Source: Candidatus Merdiplasma excrementigallinarum (GTDB lineage: Bacteria > Bacillota > Clostridia > Lachnospirales > Lachnospiraceae). Taken from it: a DNA stretch of 60,790 nt. The notes beneath the pieces were generated by a model, which saw nothing but the letters and a program-made list of their open reading frames with translations, was not told where the DNA came from and did no database searches. Location: NCBI GenBank assembly GCA_018713435.1, contig DVOS01000039.1, forward strand, positions 1-60,790, in the 5' to 3' direction. This document shows, one piece after another, positions 17,172 to 25,283 of this stretch. Positions within the stretch are counted from its first letter, which is position 1, and every line of letters starts with the position of its first letter. Both the position numbers and the translations under genes were made by a program.

Positions 17172-19376
17172 TCAAATCAGTTTTCTGTAGGTCTCCAGTA
17201 TCTGCTGGCGCAGCTGTCTCCATTCTCTGGTTTCAGCCGTCCTCTGCCCTTCCGCGTAAAGGTGTTCCCGCAGCTGCACATCCCGGCAGATCCTGCGGAT
17301 GGCCTCAGCCGCCGCTTCCGGCTCTCCCGCCGGATAAAGGAGGCAGTTCTCCCCATCCCGCAGATATTCTCTGTTTCCCTCATTCTCCACAGCCACCACA
17401 AAGCCTCCCGACGCCATCATCTCAAGAGGCGGATAGGAAAAGCTCTCCAGCAGGCTGGACTTCAGCAGAATATCGCACTGCCTGTAAACCTCCTGCACCT
17501 GTCCATAGGGAACCTGGGGCAAAAATTTATCTACCCGGTACCAGTCTTTCGGTTCTCCATGATAGGCCATATACCAGATCTCATATTTCCCCTGTTCCAG
17601 CAGTTCTGCCGCCCGGAAGCTCTCGTCCACATTTTTATGCTCCGCCGTGCTGTCTCCCTCAATGAGAATCCGGATTTTACCGTCCATAGTCCGCTGCTGA
17701 TCGTAAAATTTGGCGGTTTCCAGACCGTTTGGCACCAGAAACGCCTCATGGCCGTACTGCTCTCTCAGCCAGTCCGCGCACCAGGGGGATACGGTCAGGT
17801 ATTTCCACCCGGGATGGTATCCGTAAGTTTCTCGGGCCTGCATTCTCAGCGGATCTCCGGGAACATAAAAATCAGGTTCATAATTCTGTACCAGATAGGC
17901 TCTGTTCTCCAGAGAGGGCCACTTGTCCAGACACTGGCAGGTGGACCACATGGTGGCTACGCCGCAGTCCACAGCGGTAAGCAGGCGGCTGTTTTCCGCT
18001 GCGAATACCGGAAAACGGCTTCCCTCAAACTCATACCACTCTCTGTCCTCCTCCTCGTCAATAGAACCCAGGGTCACGTCCCAGCCGGATTCCTGCAGAA
18101 GCCTGGCGTGCTGCAGCGCCACCATGACGCCGCCGCTGACCTGAAACCCGGGCAGGAAAAATATAACGGCAGGTCTCTCCAGTTCCCGGATGAACTGAAG
18201 AAGGGAAAATCCAGAAGCCGCCGTCACACAGCGGGCAGCGCACTCCCGAAAAGCCGCCTCTCCGATGATGTGCCGGTACTGAGGCTGTTCAATCAGGGCC
18301 TGCAGGGCTTCCTTCCACTGCTGTTCGTCCCGGCAGAGGATCCCGGTTTTTCCGTTCTCAACCATTTCCCGGAAAGCCCCCACATCGCTGGCTACCGTAG
18401 GAACCTTTACCAGGGCGGCCTCTATCCATTTGTTTTCTGATTTGGCGCGGTTAAAAACAGTCTCCCGCAGCGGGGCCAGGTTAATATCCACCGAAGCGAT
18501 CCTGGCCGGCAGTTCCCTCCAGTCCGCAAAGGGTTCCAGCTCTATCCGGTCCCTCCAGGGTTCCAGCTGGGGCGGCAGATCCAGTTCCCCCATAAGATAC
18601 AGTTCCAGATGGTCATACTGTTCCAGCAGGGAGACAAGGATCGGCAGTATCATCTGAAAATCGTCGTTATGGGTGATGCTGCCGCTGAAATACCCCAGAC
18701 GTACCCGCCCATCCTCCTGTCTTTCTTCCTCCCTGGCCGCCATAGCCTGCCGGGACAGGCTGACCATTTCCTCTGAGGCTACATTCCGGTTAATCAGCAC
18801 CCGGGAAACTCTCTCTGCGAGAGCCTCCCCGAGACAGGCCGTAGTGGTGATGGCCCCGTCGCAAAGATCCAGCAGACGTCCCATGCTGCGCACGTTCTCA
18901 TCATAGGATTCCCGCTGTTCCGGGTCCATGTTTTCCAGATAAGGGATCTGGTCTGTGTAGGCCGTATCAAACACCAGATCGTCCACATCGTAGAGCACCG
19001 TCTTGTTAAGCCGCCTGGCTTCCTCCACAAAGTCCCGGATCGTTTCCGTACAGGGACAGCGGAAAAAGATAAATACCCGGTAGCACCGCACCGTCTCCAT
19101 CTGCAGATTTTCAAAATATACTTCTCCCGTGGTAATGCCAAGGGATTCCAGCTGTTCTCTCTGATGGGACACCCGATATCTTCCCGGATGGGGCAGATGC
19201 TCGTCACAGCCGTTGATAAACAGCACTTCTCTGAAATCCCCTCTGGCATATACCGCCTCCTGGCGCTCTGCCTGCCGGCGTTTCATGTATCTTCTGGCCT
19301 TCTCCCCCACTTTCCGGGGGCCGTCCTTCTGAAGGGTCTTCACGGTTTTCGCTGTCAGTTCTCTCCATTTTGCCAT
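17172..19376 (-). CDS. Large glycosyltransferase with two GT-B (GT1/GT4-like) domains
   Basis: A 734-residue protein. The N-terminal half (about 45-395) has a GT4-like C-lobe (RLGYFSGSITHNDDF ... LAPLRETVFNRAKSENKWIEAALVKVPTVASDVGAF), where ENKWIEA is the donor-phosphate/E-x7-E-type region. The second half (about 405-730) starts VIFFLPGFQVSGGVMVALQHA and holds LIEGDSTAEHKNVDES and LLKSSLLESFSYPPLEMMASGG, again with an E-x7-E pattern. It is thus probably two retaining glycosyltransferases fused, similar to proteins of rhamnan and S-layer glycan loci. It is the last gene before the internal terminator. Confidence 0.82.
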   Translation of the reverse strand: MAKWRELTAKTVKTLQKDGPRKVGEKARRYMKRRQAERQEAVYARGDFREVLFINGCDEHLPHPGRYRVSHQREQLESLGITTGEVYFENLQMETVRCYRVFIFFRCPCTETIRDFVEEARRLNKTVLYDVDDLVFDTAYTDQIPYLENMDPEQRESYDENVRSMGRLLDLCDGAITTTACLGEALAERVSRVLINRNVASEEMVSLSRQAMAAREEERQEDGRVRLGYFSGSITHNDDFQMILPILVSLLEQYDHLELYLMGELDLPPQLEPWRDRIELEPFADWRELPARIASVDINLAPLRETVFNRAKSENKWIEAALVKVPTVASDVGAFREMVENGKTGILCRDEQQWKEALQALIEQPQYRHIIGEAAFRECAARCVTAASGFSLLQFIRELERPAVIFFLPGFQVSGGVMVALQHARLLQESGWDVTLGSIDEEEDREWYEFEGSRFPVFAAENSRLLTAVDCGVATMWSTCQCLDKWPSLENRAYLVQNYEPDFYVPGDPLRMQARETYGYHPGWKYLTVSPWCADWLREQYGHEAFLVPNGLETAKFYDQQRTMDGKIRILIEGDSTAEHKNVDESFRAAELLEQGKYEIWYMAYHGEPKDWYRVDKFLPQVPYGQVQEVYRQCDILLKSSLLESFSYPPLEMMASGGFVVAVENEGNREYLRDGENCLLYPAGEPEAAAEAIRRICRDVQLREHLYAEGQRTAETREWRQLRQQILETYRKLI

Positions 19377-19391
19377 ATCGTCACTTCTCCG

Positions 19392-20852
19392 TCAGTCCAG
19401 GCAGGCGGGCAGCACCAGCCAAAAGTAGCAGTAGAGCAGAAATACCGTCATGCCTGCGCAGACAACACCGCAGATTATCCGGCCGATCCGCTCTCCTCCC
19501 CGTACTCTCTCAAAAAGGAAGCTGTATCCCTTTGTAATAAAGTACATGAAAGGGATAATCATGGGCATGCTGTACCGCCCCTGAGGCTGATAATCATTTA
19601 CATAGGAATTATAAATGTTCAGCAGGTTGGGCAGCACCAGGGCGATTACCAGCCCCCAGTGAAACACTGCCTCCTTGCTCCAGCTTCTGCGCCGGTATGT
19701 ATATTTCACCCGCAGTCTGGTTCCTTCCACCTGCTTTTTCTCCACAAAAGCAATGCTTCGCACTGCGAACAGCTGCCGCAGTCTTGTCACCACTCCGATA
19801 ATCCCCACCAGGAACACCATCATAAACAGCTTGCCGATCCACTCCGGCGGCCAGATGGTCATATACCCGAAGCTGCCGATAAAGCTGTAGTACACCATCA
19901 TAATCCAGTTATGAGCGTGATTGACCGGCTGATACATCATCATGTCAAACACATTCACATTGGGGTTCTGCTGGAAGGTATAGCCGTTGGAAGGCTTCCG
20001 GGCCTCGGAAGCGTACTTTTCCGCGTATTCCGTGGTAATATCCAGTCCCAGGATATCGCCGTCGTAGAGCACGTAGCTTCTGGCAAACCACCAGCCCGCC
20101 AGCACCGCCACAATAGCGGTGATAAACAATCCTCTCTGGAACATCTTCTTAATCTGCCATTTCTTTTCTCCGCAGAAAAGGAAGGAAAGGACGAACACCA
20201 CCACCGTGGCCAGGATACTGCCGTAGGCATTATAGTAGGCCAGGGCACAGGCGGAAACGCCCACCGCCGTCAGTACGCAGGTTTTATAGCTCCATCCGTC
20301 CTCCAGCCCCAGAAGCCAGGAGTAAATCATCATGGAAGTGGCCAGGAGGGCCAGGCTGTCGCAGTTTATGTAGGTAAACAGCACAAAAGCGCCGGGCAGA
20401 AGCATGGTGAGGAACAGGAACATTTTCTGATAGGCTCCTTTAAACAGCTTCCTTCCGATCTTCATGGTAAAGTAGGCGGTCCCCATGCCGAAGGCCACCT
20501 CCGCCATTCTGGCCGCCACCACCAGGGCAAAGCTGTCCATGGTGAAAATGCTCACCAGCTTCATAAAGATATAGGATACCAGGTAGGACAATACCGGATA
20601 AAAGGCATAGGAGATCCCCCAGGAAGCATCCAGCACCTCCGGATCCCCGCCGTGAGGAATGGCATTGTGGCGGAAAATATAGCTTACCACCTTGTAGCGC
20701 ATCTCCTCGTCCGGAGAAAAATTAAAGGGCTGCACCACCGCCCAGGCGAAAAGGAATACAAACATCAGCCCCATAAAGGCTGCCTGAAATTTCCGTTCCC
20801 CATCCCAGGGCTTCTTTTTTCTTTCTGTCCGTTTACGAAATACGTTTTTCAT
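19392..20852 (-). CDS. DUF2142-like polytopic membrane protein (putative GT-C glycosyltransferase)
   Basis: A 486-residue protein with about 11-12 hydrophobic segments. An acidic loop after the first helix (NFSPDEEMRYKVVSYIF) matches the conserved acidic motif of the DUF2142/GT-C superfamily, where it sits outside the membrane at the active site. Such enzymes use polyprenyl-phosphate sugars to decorate exported polymers. It overlaps the upstream WsaF-like gene by 20 bases. With the DMT pair and an amino-sugar enzyme in the same locus, it is a candidate for the external step of a decoration pathway. Family assignment is from overall features only. Confidence 0.75.
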   Translation of the reverse strand: MKNVFRKRTERKKKPWDGERKFQAAFMGLMFVFLFAWAVVQPFNFSPDEEMRYKVVSYIFRHNAIPHGGDPEVLDASWGISYAFYPVLSYLVSYIFMKLVSIFTMDSFALVVAARMAEVAFGMGTAYFTMKIGRKLFKGAYQKMFLFLTMLLPGAFVLFTYINCDSLALLATSMMIYSWLLGLEDGWSYKTCVLTAVGVSACALAYYNAYGSILATVVVFVLSFLFCGEKKWQIKKMFQRGLFITAIVAVLAGWWFARSYVLYDGDILGLDITTEYAEKYASEARKPSNGYTFQQNPNVNVFDMMMYQPVNHAHNWIMMVYYSFIGSFGYMTIWPPEWIGKLFMMVFLVGIIGVVTRLRQLFAVRSIAFVEKKQVEGTRLRVKYTYRRRSWSKEAVFHWGLVIALVLPNLLNIYNSYVNDYQPQGRYSMPMIIPFMYFITKGYSFLFERVRGGERIGRIICGVVCAGMTVFLLYCYFWLVLPACLD

Positions 20853-22059
20853 CTTCCTCTATTCCCTCCAGGATTGCTTCGTACACTTTATCTGCCTCCC
20901 GTTCCCAGGATGTGGCAGCCGCGAAGGCCAGTCCCTTCTGTCTTTTCTCCTCCCGTTCCCGGGGATGGGTCAGATAGTATTCCATAGCCTCCGCTATCTG
21001 CAGGGGCTCAAAGTCTACCATCACCGCGTTCTCCTCATTCACCATCCAGGCGCTCTGGGCTCCTCCGGAGCAGACAGCCACACGGCCGCATCCCATCACC
21101 TCCAGAGGCACCAGGGATAGATTGGTGCTGGAGATCACCAGGCACAGATCGCTCTGGCTGTACAGATCCGCCAGGGTCTCCATGGACACTACTCCCATGT
21201 TCCGGTGCGGAAAGGGGATCTCAAAAGTGCTCACATCCCAGCCGGCAAAAACCACCTCCAGCTCCGGGATTCTCCGGTACAGCTCATGCAGAGCCAGCAC
21301 CCCCAGTTCCCAGTCCCTTCTGGGCGTTACCGGGCGGGCGTAAAAAAACACCCGGGGCCTGTCATCCGGCTTGTCCTTTGGATAGTAGATGGTTCTGTCA
21401 TAGGAAAAATGAAAGCTCATGGCTTTCATACCGTACTGCTCTCTTGCGATATCCCGCAGCCAGTCTCCGGCGGTAATGCCCCTGAAGCCAAAGGAATAGG
21501 TATTTTCCGCAAAGGAATATTCCGAGCCGTGGGCATAAAAATAGGGTTCAAAATCCTGGATAAAATAAAATTTTGAAATCGTATTCTGGAAATTTCTTAC
21601 AAAATAAGCCGTAATCCAGGAGGTAGCCACCGTGGCATGGGCATATTCCACCCTGTCTGTCCCGCAGAAGCTCTCCACCCTCTCATCCAGCAGCTGGAAA
21701 TGATCCCGCAGCAGCTGATGCAGGCTCTCATCGTTCAGTTTCACCGGCCGGTAAACATAAATCCGGTTGTGGATTCCTCTTCTCTCCAGAGCCGACACAA
21801 ACCGGAAAATAGTCGTATGGCCGCCGGATCCCTTTTCAAATTCCGGTACGATCCAGTTTATAACCGTCTGTTCTCCTCTGTGGCTCTCATAATCCTGCTT
21901 TGAGAAAGGGATCTCCTCCCGGTTTACAATAAAGTCCCAGAAACCCACAATATCCTGTTTGGGGGGCTCCGGCTTTGTCACCATTCTCTTCAGAGTTTTT
22001 TTCAGTCCGTTTTTCTGATAATATCGCTTTGCTCTGCCTGGCAGATCTCTGCAGTCCAT
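20833..22059 (-). CDS. WsaF-like rhamnosyltransferase (GT4-type GT-B)
   Basis: A 408-residue GT-B enzyme. Segments INWIVPEFEKGSGGHTTIFRF, FYFIQDFEPYFYAHGSEYSFAENTY and VFFYARPVTPRRDWELGVLAL closely resemble WsaF, the rhamnosyltransferase of the Geobacillus stearothermophilus S-layer glycan locus. The C-lobe has LVPLEVMGCGRVAV, the retaining GT4 donor-binding region. The ATG at 22059 is preferred because AAAGGA lies 6 bases upstream; the in-frame ATG at 22077 has no RBS. It lies 32 bases after a GT2 gene and overlaps the next gene. The comparison with WsaF is from memory of motifs. Confidence 0.83.
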   Translation of the reverse strand: MDCRDLPGRAKRYYQKNGLKKTLKRMVTKPEPPKQDIVGFWDFIVNREEIPFSKQDYESHRGEQTVINWIVPEFEKGSGGHTTIFRFVSALERRGIHNRIYVYRPVKLNDESLHQLLRDHFQLLDERVESFCGTDRVEYAHATVATSWITAYFVRNFQNTISKFYFIQDFEPYFYAHGSEYSFAENTYSFGFRGITAGDWLRDIAREQYGMKAMSFHFSYDRTIYYPKDKPDDRPRVFFYARPVTPRRDWELGVLALHELYRRIPELEVVFAGWDVSTFEIPFPHRNMGVVSMETLADLYSQSDLCLVISSTNLSLVPLEVMGCGRVAVCSGGAQSAWMVNEENAVMVDFEPLQIAEAMEYYLTHPREREEKRQKGLAFAAATSWEREADKVYEAILEGIEEDEKRIS

Positions 22060-22091
22060 CTTCGTTCCTTTCCGCATGGCCGAAACGGCTT

Positions 22092-23072
22092 TTATGCTTT
22101 TCTCTGTTTATACTGCTGGGAAATATGGCGGTCCAGAAACCGCTGCTTGGCCGGGGAGTAGGTGTGATATTTTCCCCCCATATAGCCTCCCCAGAACCGG
22201 TCAAAATTGCGCATCAGGGAATAAAAAGCCCAGTAGATCTTTTTTCTTTTGGGGATCTCAAGATGCCGGATATAGGCGCAGTCCCCCCTCACCTGCCGGT
22301 AGAGCATACCGGGAAGGGCTGTCCAGTGTCTGGCGTTTTCATATCCGTGCAGTTCATAAAGCCCCTTGTGTTCATCATAATATCTGGCAAAATAGGTGGT
22401 CAGCTTATAATTATGGGAGTGATAAACCGGGGCATAGGGGCAGTATACCTTCCCGTACCCCAGCTCGATCATCTTTCTGGCCCAGAACTGGTCCTCCGCA
22501 AAGTTTACATCCTCATAGGGATATTTTTCCCAGACGCTGCGCCGCAGGCAGGCGTTATTGTCGGAAAAGAAAGCCAGAAAATGCCGGTAGCCTTCCTCCC
22601 GCTCATACCGCTCCCTGTCCTCCAGGAAATACACCGTATTCGTCTCTCCGAAGCCTTTGAAATGATTGGCCAGATCCCGCACATCCAGCAGGTTGCAGTC
22701 CGGATAGGGATAGTGTATCCCAAATCCGCCGGCGATGCGCTCATCCAGCTTCATGGCGTCAATAAAATTCTGAAGCCAGGTATCTGCGGCCGGCAGCGCG
22801 TCCTGGGTGATAAACACAATAAAAGTGCCTGTTCCCTGGGCGGCCCCGTAATTTCTGGTTTTCCCGTGTCCGAATTCCTCCGGCGGAATCTGAAACAGCC
22901 GGCAGGGGTATTTCCGGATAATGTCCAGAGTTTCGTCTTTCGATCCGGAATCGACGCAGATTACCTCATAAACATACTCTGTCTTCTGTTCAAAAACAGC
23001 CTGCAGCACCCTGTCCAAAAGCGGGCCTGCATTTTTTGTCGGTATTACAATCGAGACATCTATTTTACTCAT
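22092..23072 (-). CDS. Glycosyltransferase family 2 (rhamnosyltransferase-like)
   Basis: A 326-residue GT-A enzyme: VSIVIPTKNAG, CVDSGSKDETL, IPPEEFGHGKTRNYGAA (typical of rhamnosyltransferases), FITQDALPA in the DxD position and NFAEDQFWARKMIELGYGK in the acceptor region. Its ATG overlaps the stop of the kinase-like gene by 4 bases (ATGA), so the two are translationally coupled. This coupling fits a model in which the capping and elongating enzymes are made together. Confidence 0.85.
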   Translation of the reverse strand: MSKIDVSIVIPTKNAGPLLDRVLQAVFEQKTEYVYEVICVDSGSKDETLDIIRKYPCRLFQIPPEEFGHGKTRNYGAAQGTGTFIVFITQDALPAADTWLQNFIDAMKLDERIAGGFGIHYPYPDCNLLDVRDLANHFKGFGETNTVYFLEDRERYEREEGYRHFLAFFSDNNACLRRSVWEKYPYEDVNFAEDQFWARKMIELGYGKVYCPYAPVYHSHNYKLTTYFARYYDEHKGLYELHGYENARHWTALPGMLYRQVRGDCAYIRHLEIPKRKKIYWAFYSLMRNFDRFWGGYMGGKYHTYSPAKQRFLDRHISQQYKQRKA

Positions 23073-24343
23073 TCTGTTTTTCCGCTCCGTCTGTCCCGCA
23101 GAAGTCTGCCGATTTTCCGGATCACCCGGTTGTGCAGTCTCCCGGTGTACTTGCCCAGCTCCCGTCTGAGCTGTTCGTTTTCCACTCTCAGGTCAATGCT
23201 CTCTCCTATCAGGAAGTGGTTCCTGTGCCACACCACATACTCCACTGTCAGGCTATGATACTCCCGGTTTTCAAATTCCATCCGGGGAGGTTCCTTAAAG
23301 TAATAGGCGTCTCCGTTTTTTACCTGTCCGTTATGATAGGTCAGAGAAACCTTTTCCTCCTTTTCTTCTCTCGTCCCTTCCAGCCTGTTTATCTTCAGGA
23401 TCGCTTCCGTGTCCACGGGAAGCAGAGTGAAAGCCCGGTACCTTCCTGTATCCGGCACCTGGATCTTTTCCTCCACGGTTCCCTGAAAATGCCGGCTTTC
23501 ATGAAGGCAGACCGGCTCCGACCCGTCCCGGGGAATTCCCAGAAGCCGTACTCTGTAATACAGGTGTTCTGTATTCCAGTAATCCAGGAAATAGCAGTCT
23601 GTGCCCATTTTCGCATGAAGCCTGGAGAGCACATTCAGCTCCTCCCGGCCTGTCACATATTTCTGGAAGCAGACTTCCATCTCATGATAAAGGGGGCGCT
23701 CCTCCAGTTTCACTCCTCCCAGGGCGTACAGTTCTTCCTGCTGTTCCCTGCTCAGGGTCTGAATGGCTCCCTGCAGCAGAAGGCTGCGGGCAAACAGAAA
23801 CTGAATAGGCACAGGAAAGTCAAATACCCACTCATAGTCTGTTACCGCGAAGCCCTCCCCGTCCATCAGGATATTGGAAAATACCATATCCAGGTTGGAA
23901 ACAGGCGCCGCCGTCAGCCCGTCGGGCAGAGAAATCTCCCCGAAAATTTCCCGGAATTTTTCTCCCGGCACAAAGGGCTCCACATCTTTCTGCGAAGATA
24001 AAAACTGCCAGAAAAGCCCCACCTTTTCTTTGACCTGTTTAAAATCACCCTCCGCAATCCGCTCCGCAAGAAACTGATCCATGTTTTCACCCCGGATAAA
24101 CGGGAAGGAAACCCTGCCTTCGCCGTCTCTTTTGCAGGGGCATACCCGCAGTCCCTGGCTCTGGTAATTTCGGGCCAGCCGGGGCGCGTTTACTGCCATA
24201 GCCTCCACGTGGGCGAAAGCTTTTTCATGGAGAGCCTGCTTGCGCACGGTCTTTTCACTCTCGCCATCCTCCAGGATTAACGTGGCAATCTGGAACTCTT
24301 CCCTGCGTTCTCTGGAATATTTGGCATAGATAACGTTCTTCAT
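23069..24343 (-). CDS. Kinase-fold protein of a polysaccharide locus (WbdD-kinase-like; function unproven)
   Basis: A 424-residue protein that looks like a small-molecule/sugar kinase. A candidate ATP-binding Lys is K35 (TVRKQAL), with a possible alpha-C Glu E47. The catalytic loop NLDMVFSNIL has D152 and N157 spaced exactly as in the kinase D-x4-N loop. VTDYEW provides D169 as the DFG-type metal ligand. Residues about 210-380 are a distinct domain, and 375-424 is a charged helix that could be a short coiled coil. It lies between a methyltransferase (3 bases) and a GT2 (4-base overlap). In E. coli O8/O9a WbdD, methyltransferase and kinase are fused and cap the glycan end; here they would be separate proteins. 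Confidence 0.6.
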   Translation of the reverse strand: MKNVIYAKYSRERREEFQIATLILEDGESEKTVRKQALHEKAFAHVEAMAVNAPRLARNYQSQGLRVCPCKRDGEGRVSFPFIRGENMDQFLAERIAEGDFKQVKEKVGLFWQFLSSQKDVEPFVPGEKFREIFGEISLPDGLTAAPVSNLDMVFSNILMDGEGFAVTDYEWVFDFPVPIQFLFARSLLLQGAIQTLSREQQEELYALGGVKLEERPLYHEMEVCFQKYVTGREELNVLSRLHAKMGTDCYFLDYWNTEHLYYRVRLLGIPRDGSEPVCLHESRHFQGTVEEKIQVPDTGRYRAFTLLPVDTEAILKINRLEGTREEKEEKVSLTYHNGQVKNGDAYYFKEPPRMEFENREYHSLTVEYVVWHRNHFLIGESIDLRVENEQLRRELGKYTGRLHNRVIRKIGRLLRDRRSGKTE

Positions 24344-24346
24344 GGC

Positions 24347-25270
24347 TCACCCTTTCCTCCTGACGCGTACAAAAAAGGAATTGGAAAAAATGGGGAAATA
24401 GCCTGTGTCCGCCAGGCTGTCGAAAGCTTTCCCTTCATCAAACAACACATACCGGTCCGCGTCAAAATTGCGGATATTGTTCAGAAGTTCCCCTTTTTTC
24501 GGCAGATACCGATCCGAATAGACAGCGGTGGGAAATTTGTAGTCCGGATAAGGATAATAGAATTCATACTCCCGGAAGCCCTTCTCCTCAAACAGCCGCT
24601 CCAGCTCCGCTCTGCTGAAAGTCTGCACGCTGTCTGTTCCCGGATATCCTTCAATTCCCTCAAAGGCCCGCCCTACATGGTCCTCCCGGCAGCCTGCGAA
24701 ATACTTCATGCCCAGACGGTTTTCAATGGCAATCAGGATCTCCCCGTCGGGTTTCAGCAGGCCGTTGATTTTCTCCAGAAAGGTTCCGAAGGGGTCCTCC
24801 CCGGCCATGTAGGAAGGCGCGTACTCCAGCACGCCGATCAGCGTCACATAGTCAAATTTTTCCGTCAGCATTTCTGACACCCGGTTAAAATTTCCCACAG
24901 CCAGCTCCAGATTTTTTGCCTCCCGGTGCCGCCAGGCATTGATCAGGCTCCGCCTTTTGGAAAGATCATTGGCCACAACCCGGGAAGCCATCCTTACCAG
25001 GGCTCCCGTGACGGCGCCGCATCCGGCCCCCACTTCCAGCACGCTGGCCCCTTCCTTCATGGGAAACCAGTCTATAATATTTTCTCTCTGCTCCGACAGA
25101 TGATACAGGATCGGCCATTTGGCCCGTTCCCGTATCAGTGCGGGGAACCGGTCGGCGCTGTTATGCTTTACAATGTCCAGCAGTTCCTCCTCCACATCCC
25201 CGTCGCTGTAGAGATCTTCCCCGTCATAGCAGTCAAGATTCAGACAAACTTCTCCTATTTTTTCTGTCAT
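24347..25270 (-). CDS. Class I SAM-dependent methyltransferase of the polysaccharide locus
   Basis: A 307-residue Rossmann-fold methyltransferase. Motif I is VLEVGAGCG (77-85), motif II is VVANDLS, and FDYVTLIGVLEY (139-150) is motif IV. YHLSEQRENIIDWFP before motif I is characteristic of methyltransferases found in Clostridial and WsaE-type glycan loci. The ATG at 25270 is chosen because GGAGG lies 5 bases upstream; an in-frame ATG at 25303 overlaps the Wzt gene. It sits directly between the ABC ATPase and the kinase-like gene. O-methylation of the non-reducing terminal sugar is the likely role by analogy with WbdD and WsaE. Confidence 0.82.
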   Translation of the reverse strand: MTEKIGEVCLNLDCYDGEDLYSDGDVEEELLDIVKHNSADRFPALIRERAKWPILYHLSEQRENIIDWFPMKEGASVLEVGAGCGAVTGALVRMASRVVANDLSKRRSLINAWRHREAKNLELAVGNFNRVSEMLTEKFDYVTLIGVLEYAPSYMAGEDPFGTFLEKINGLLKPDGEILIAIENRLGMKYFAGCREDHVGRAFEGIEGYPGTDSVQTFSRAELERLFEEKGFREYEFYYPYPDYKFPTAVYSDRYLPKKGELLNNIRNFDADRYVLFDEGKAFDSLADTGYFPIFSNSFFVRVRRKG

Positions 25271-25283
25271 CCCGGCCTCCTTC

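Noticed and set aside
19164..20987. 607-codon open frame antisense to the DUF2142 gene
   Set aside because: Same cause: it is a shadow of the membrane protein gene, with His/Gln-rich non-protein-like composition.
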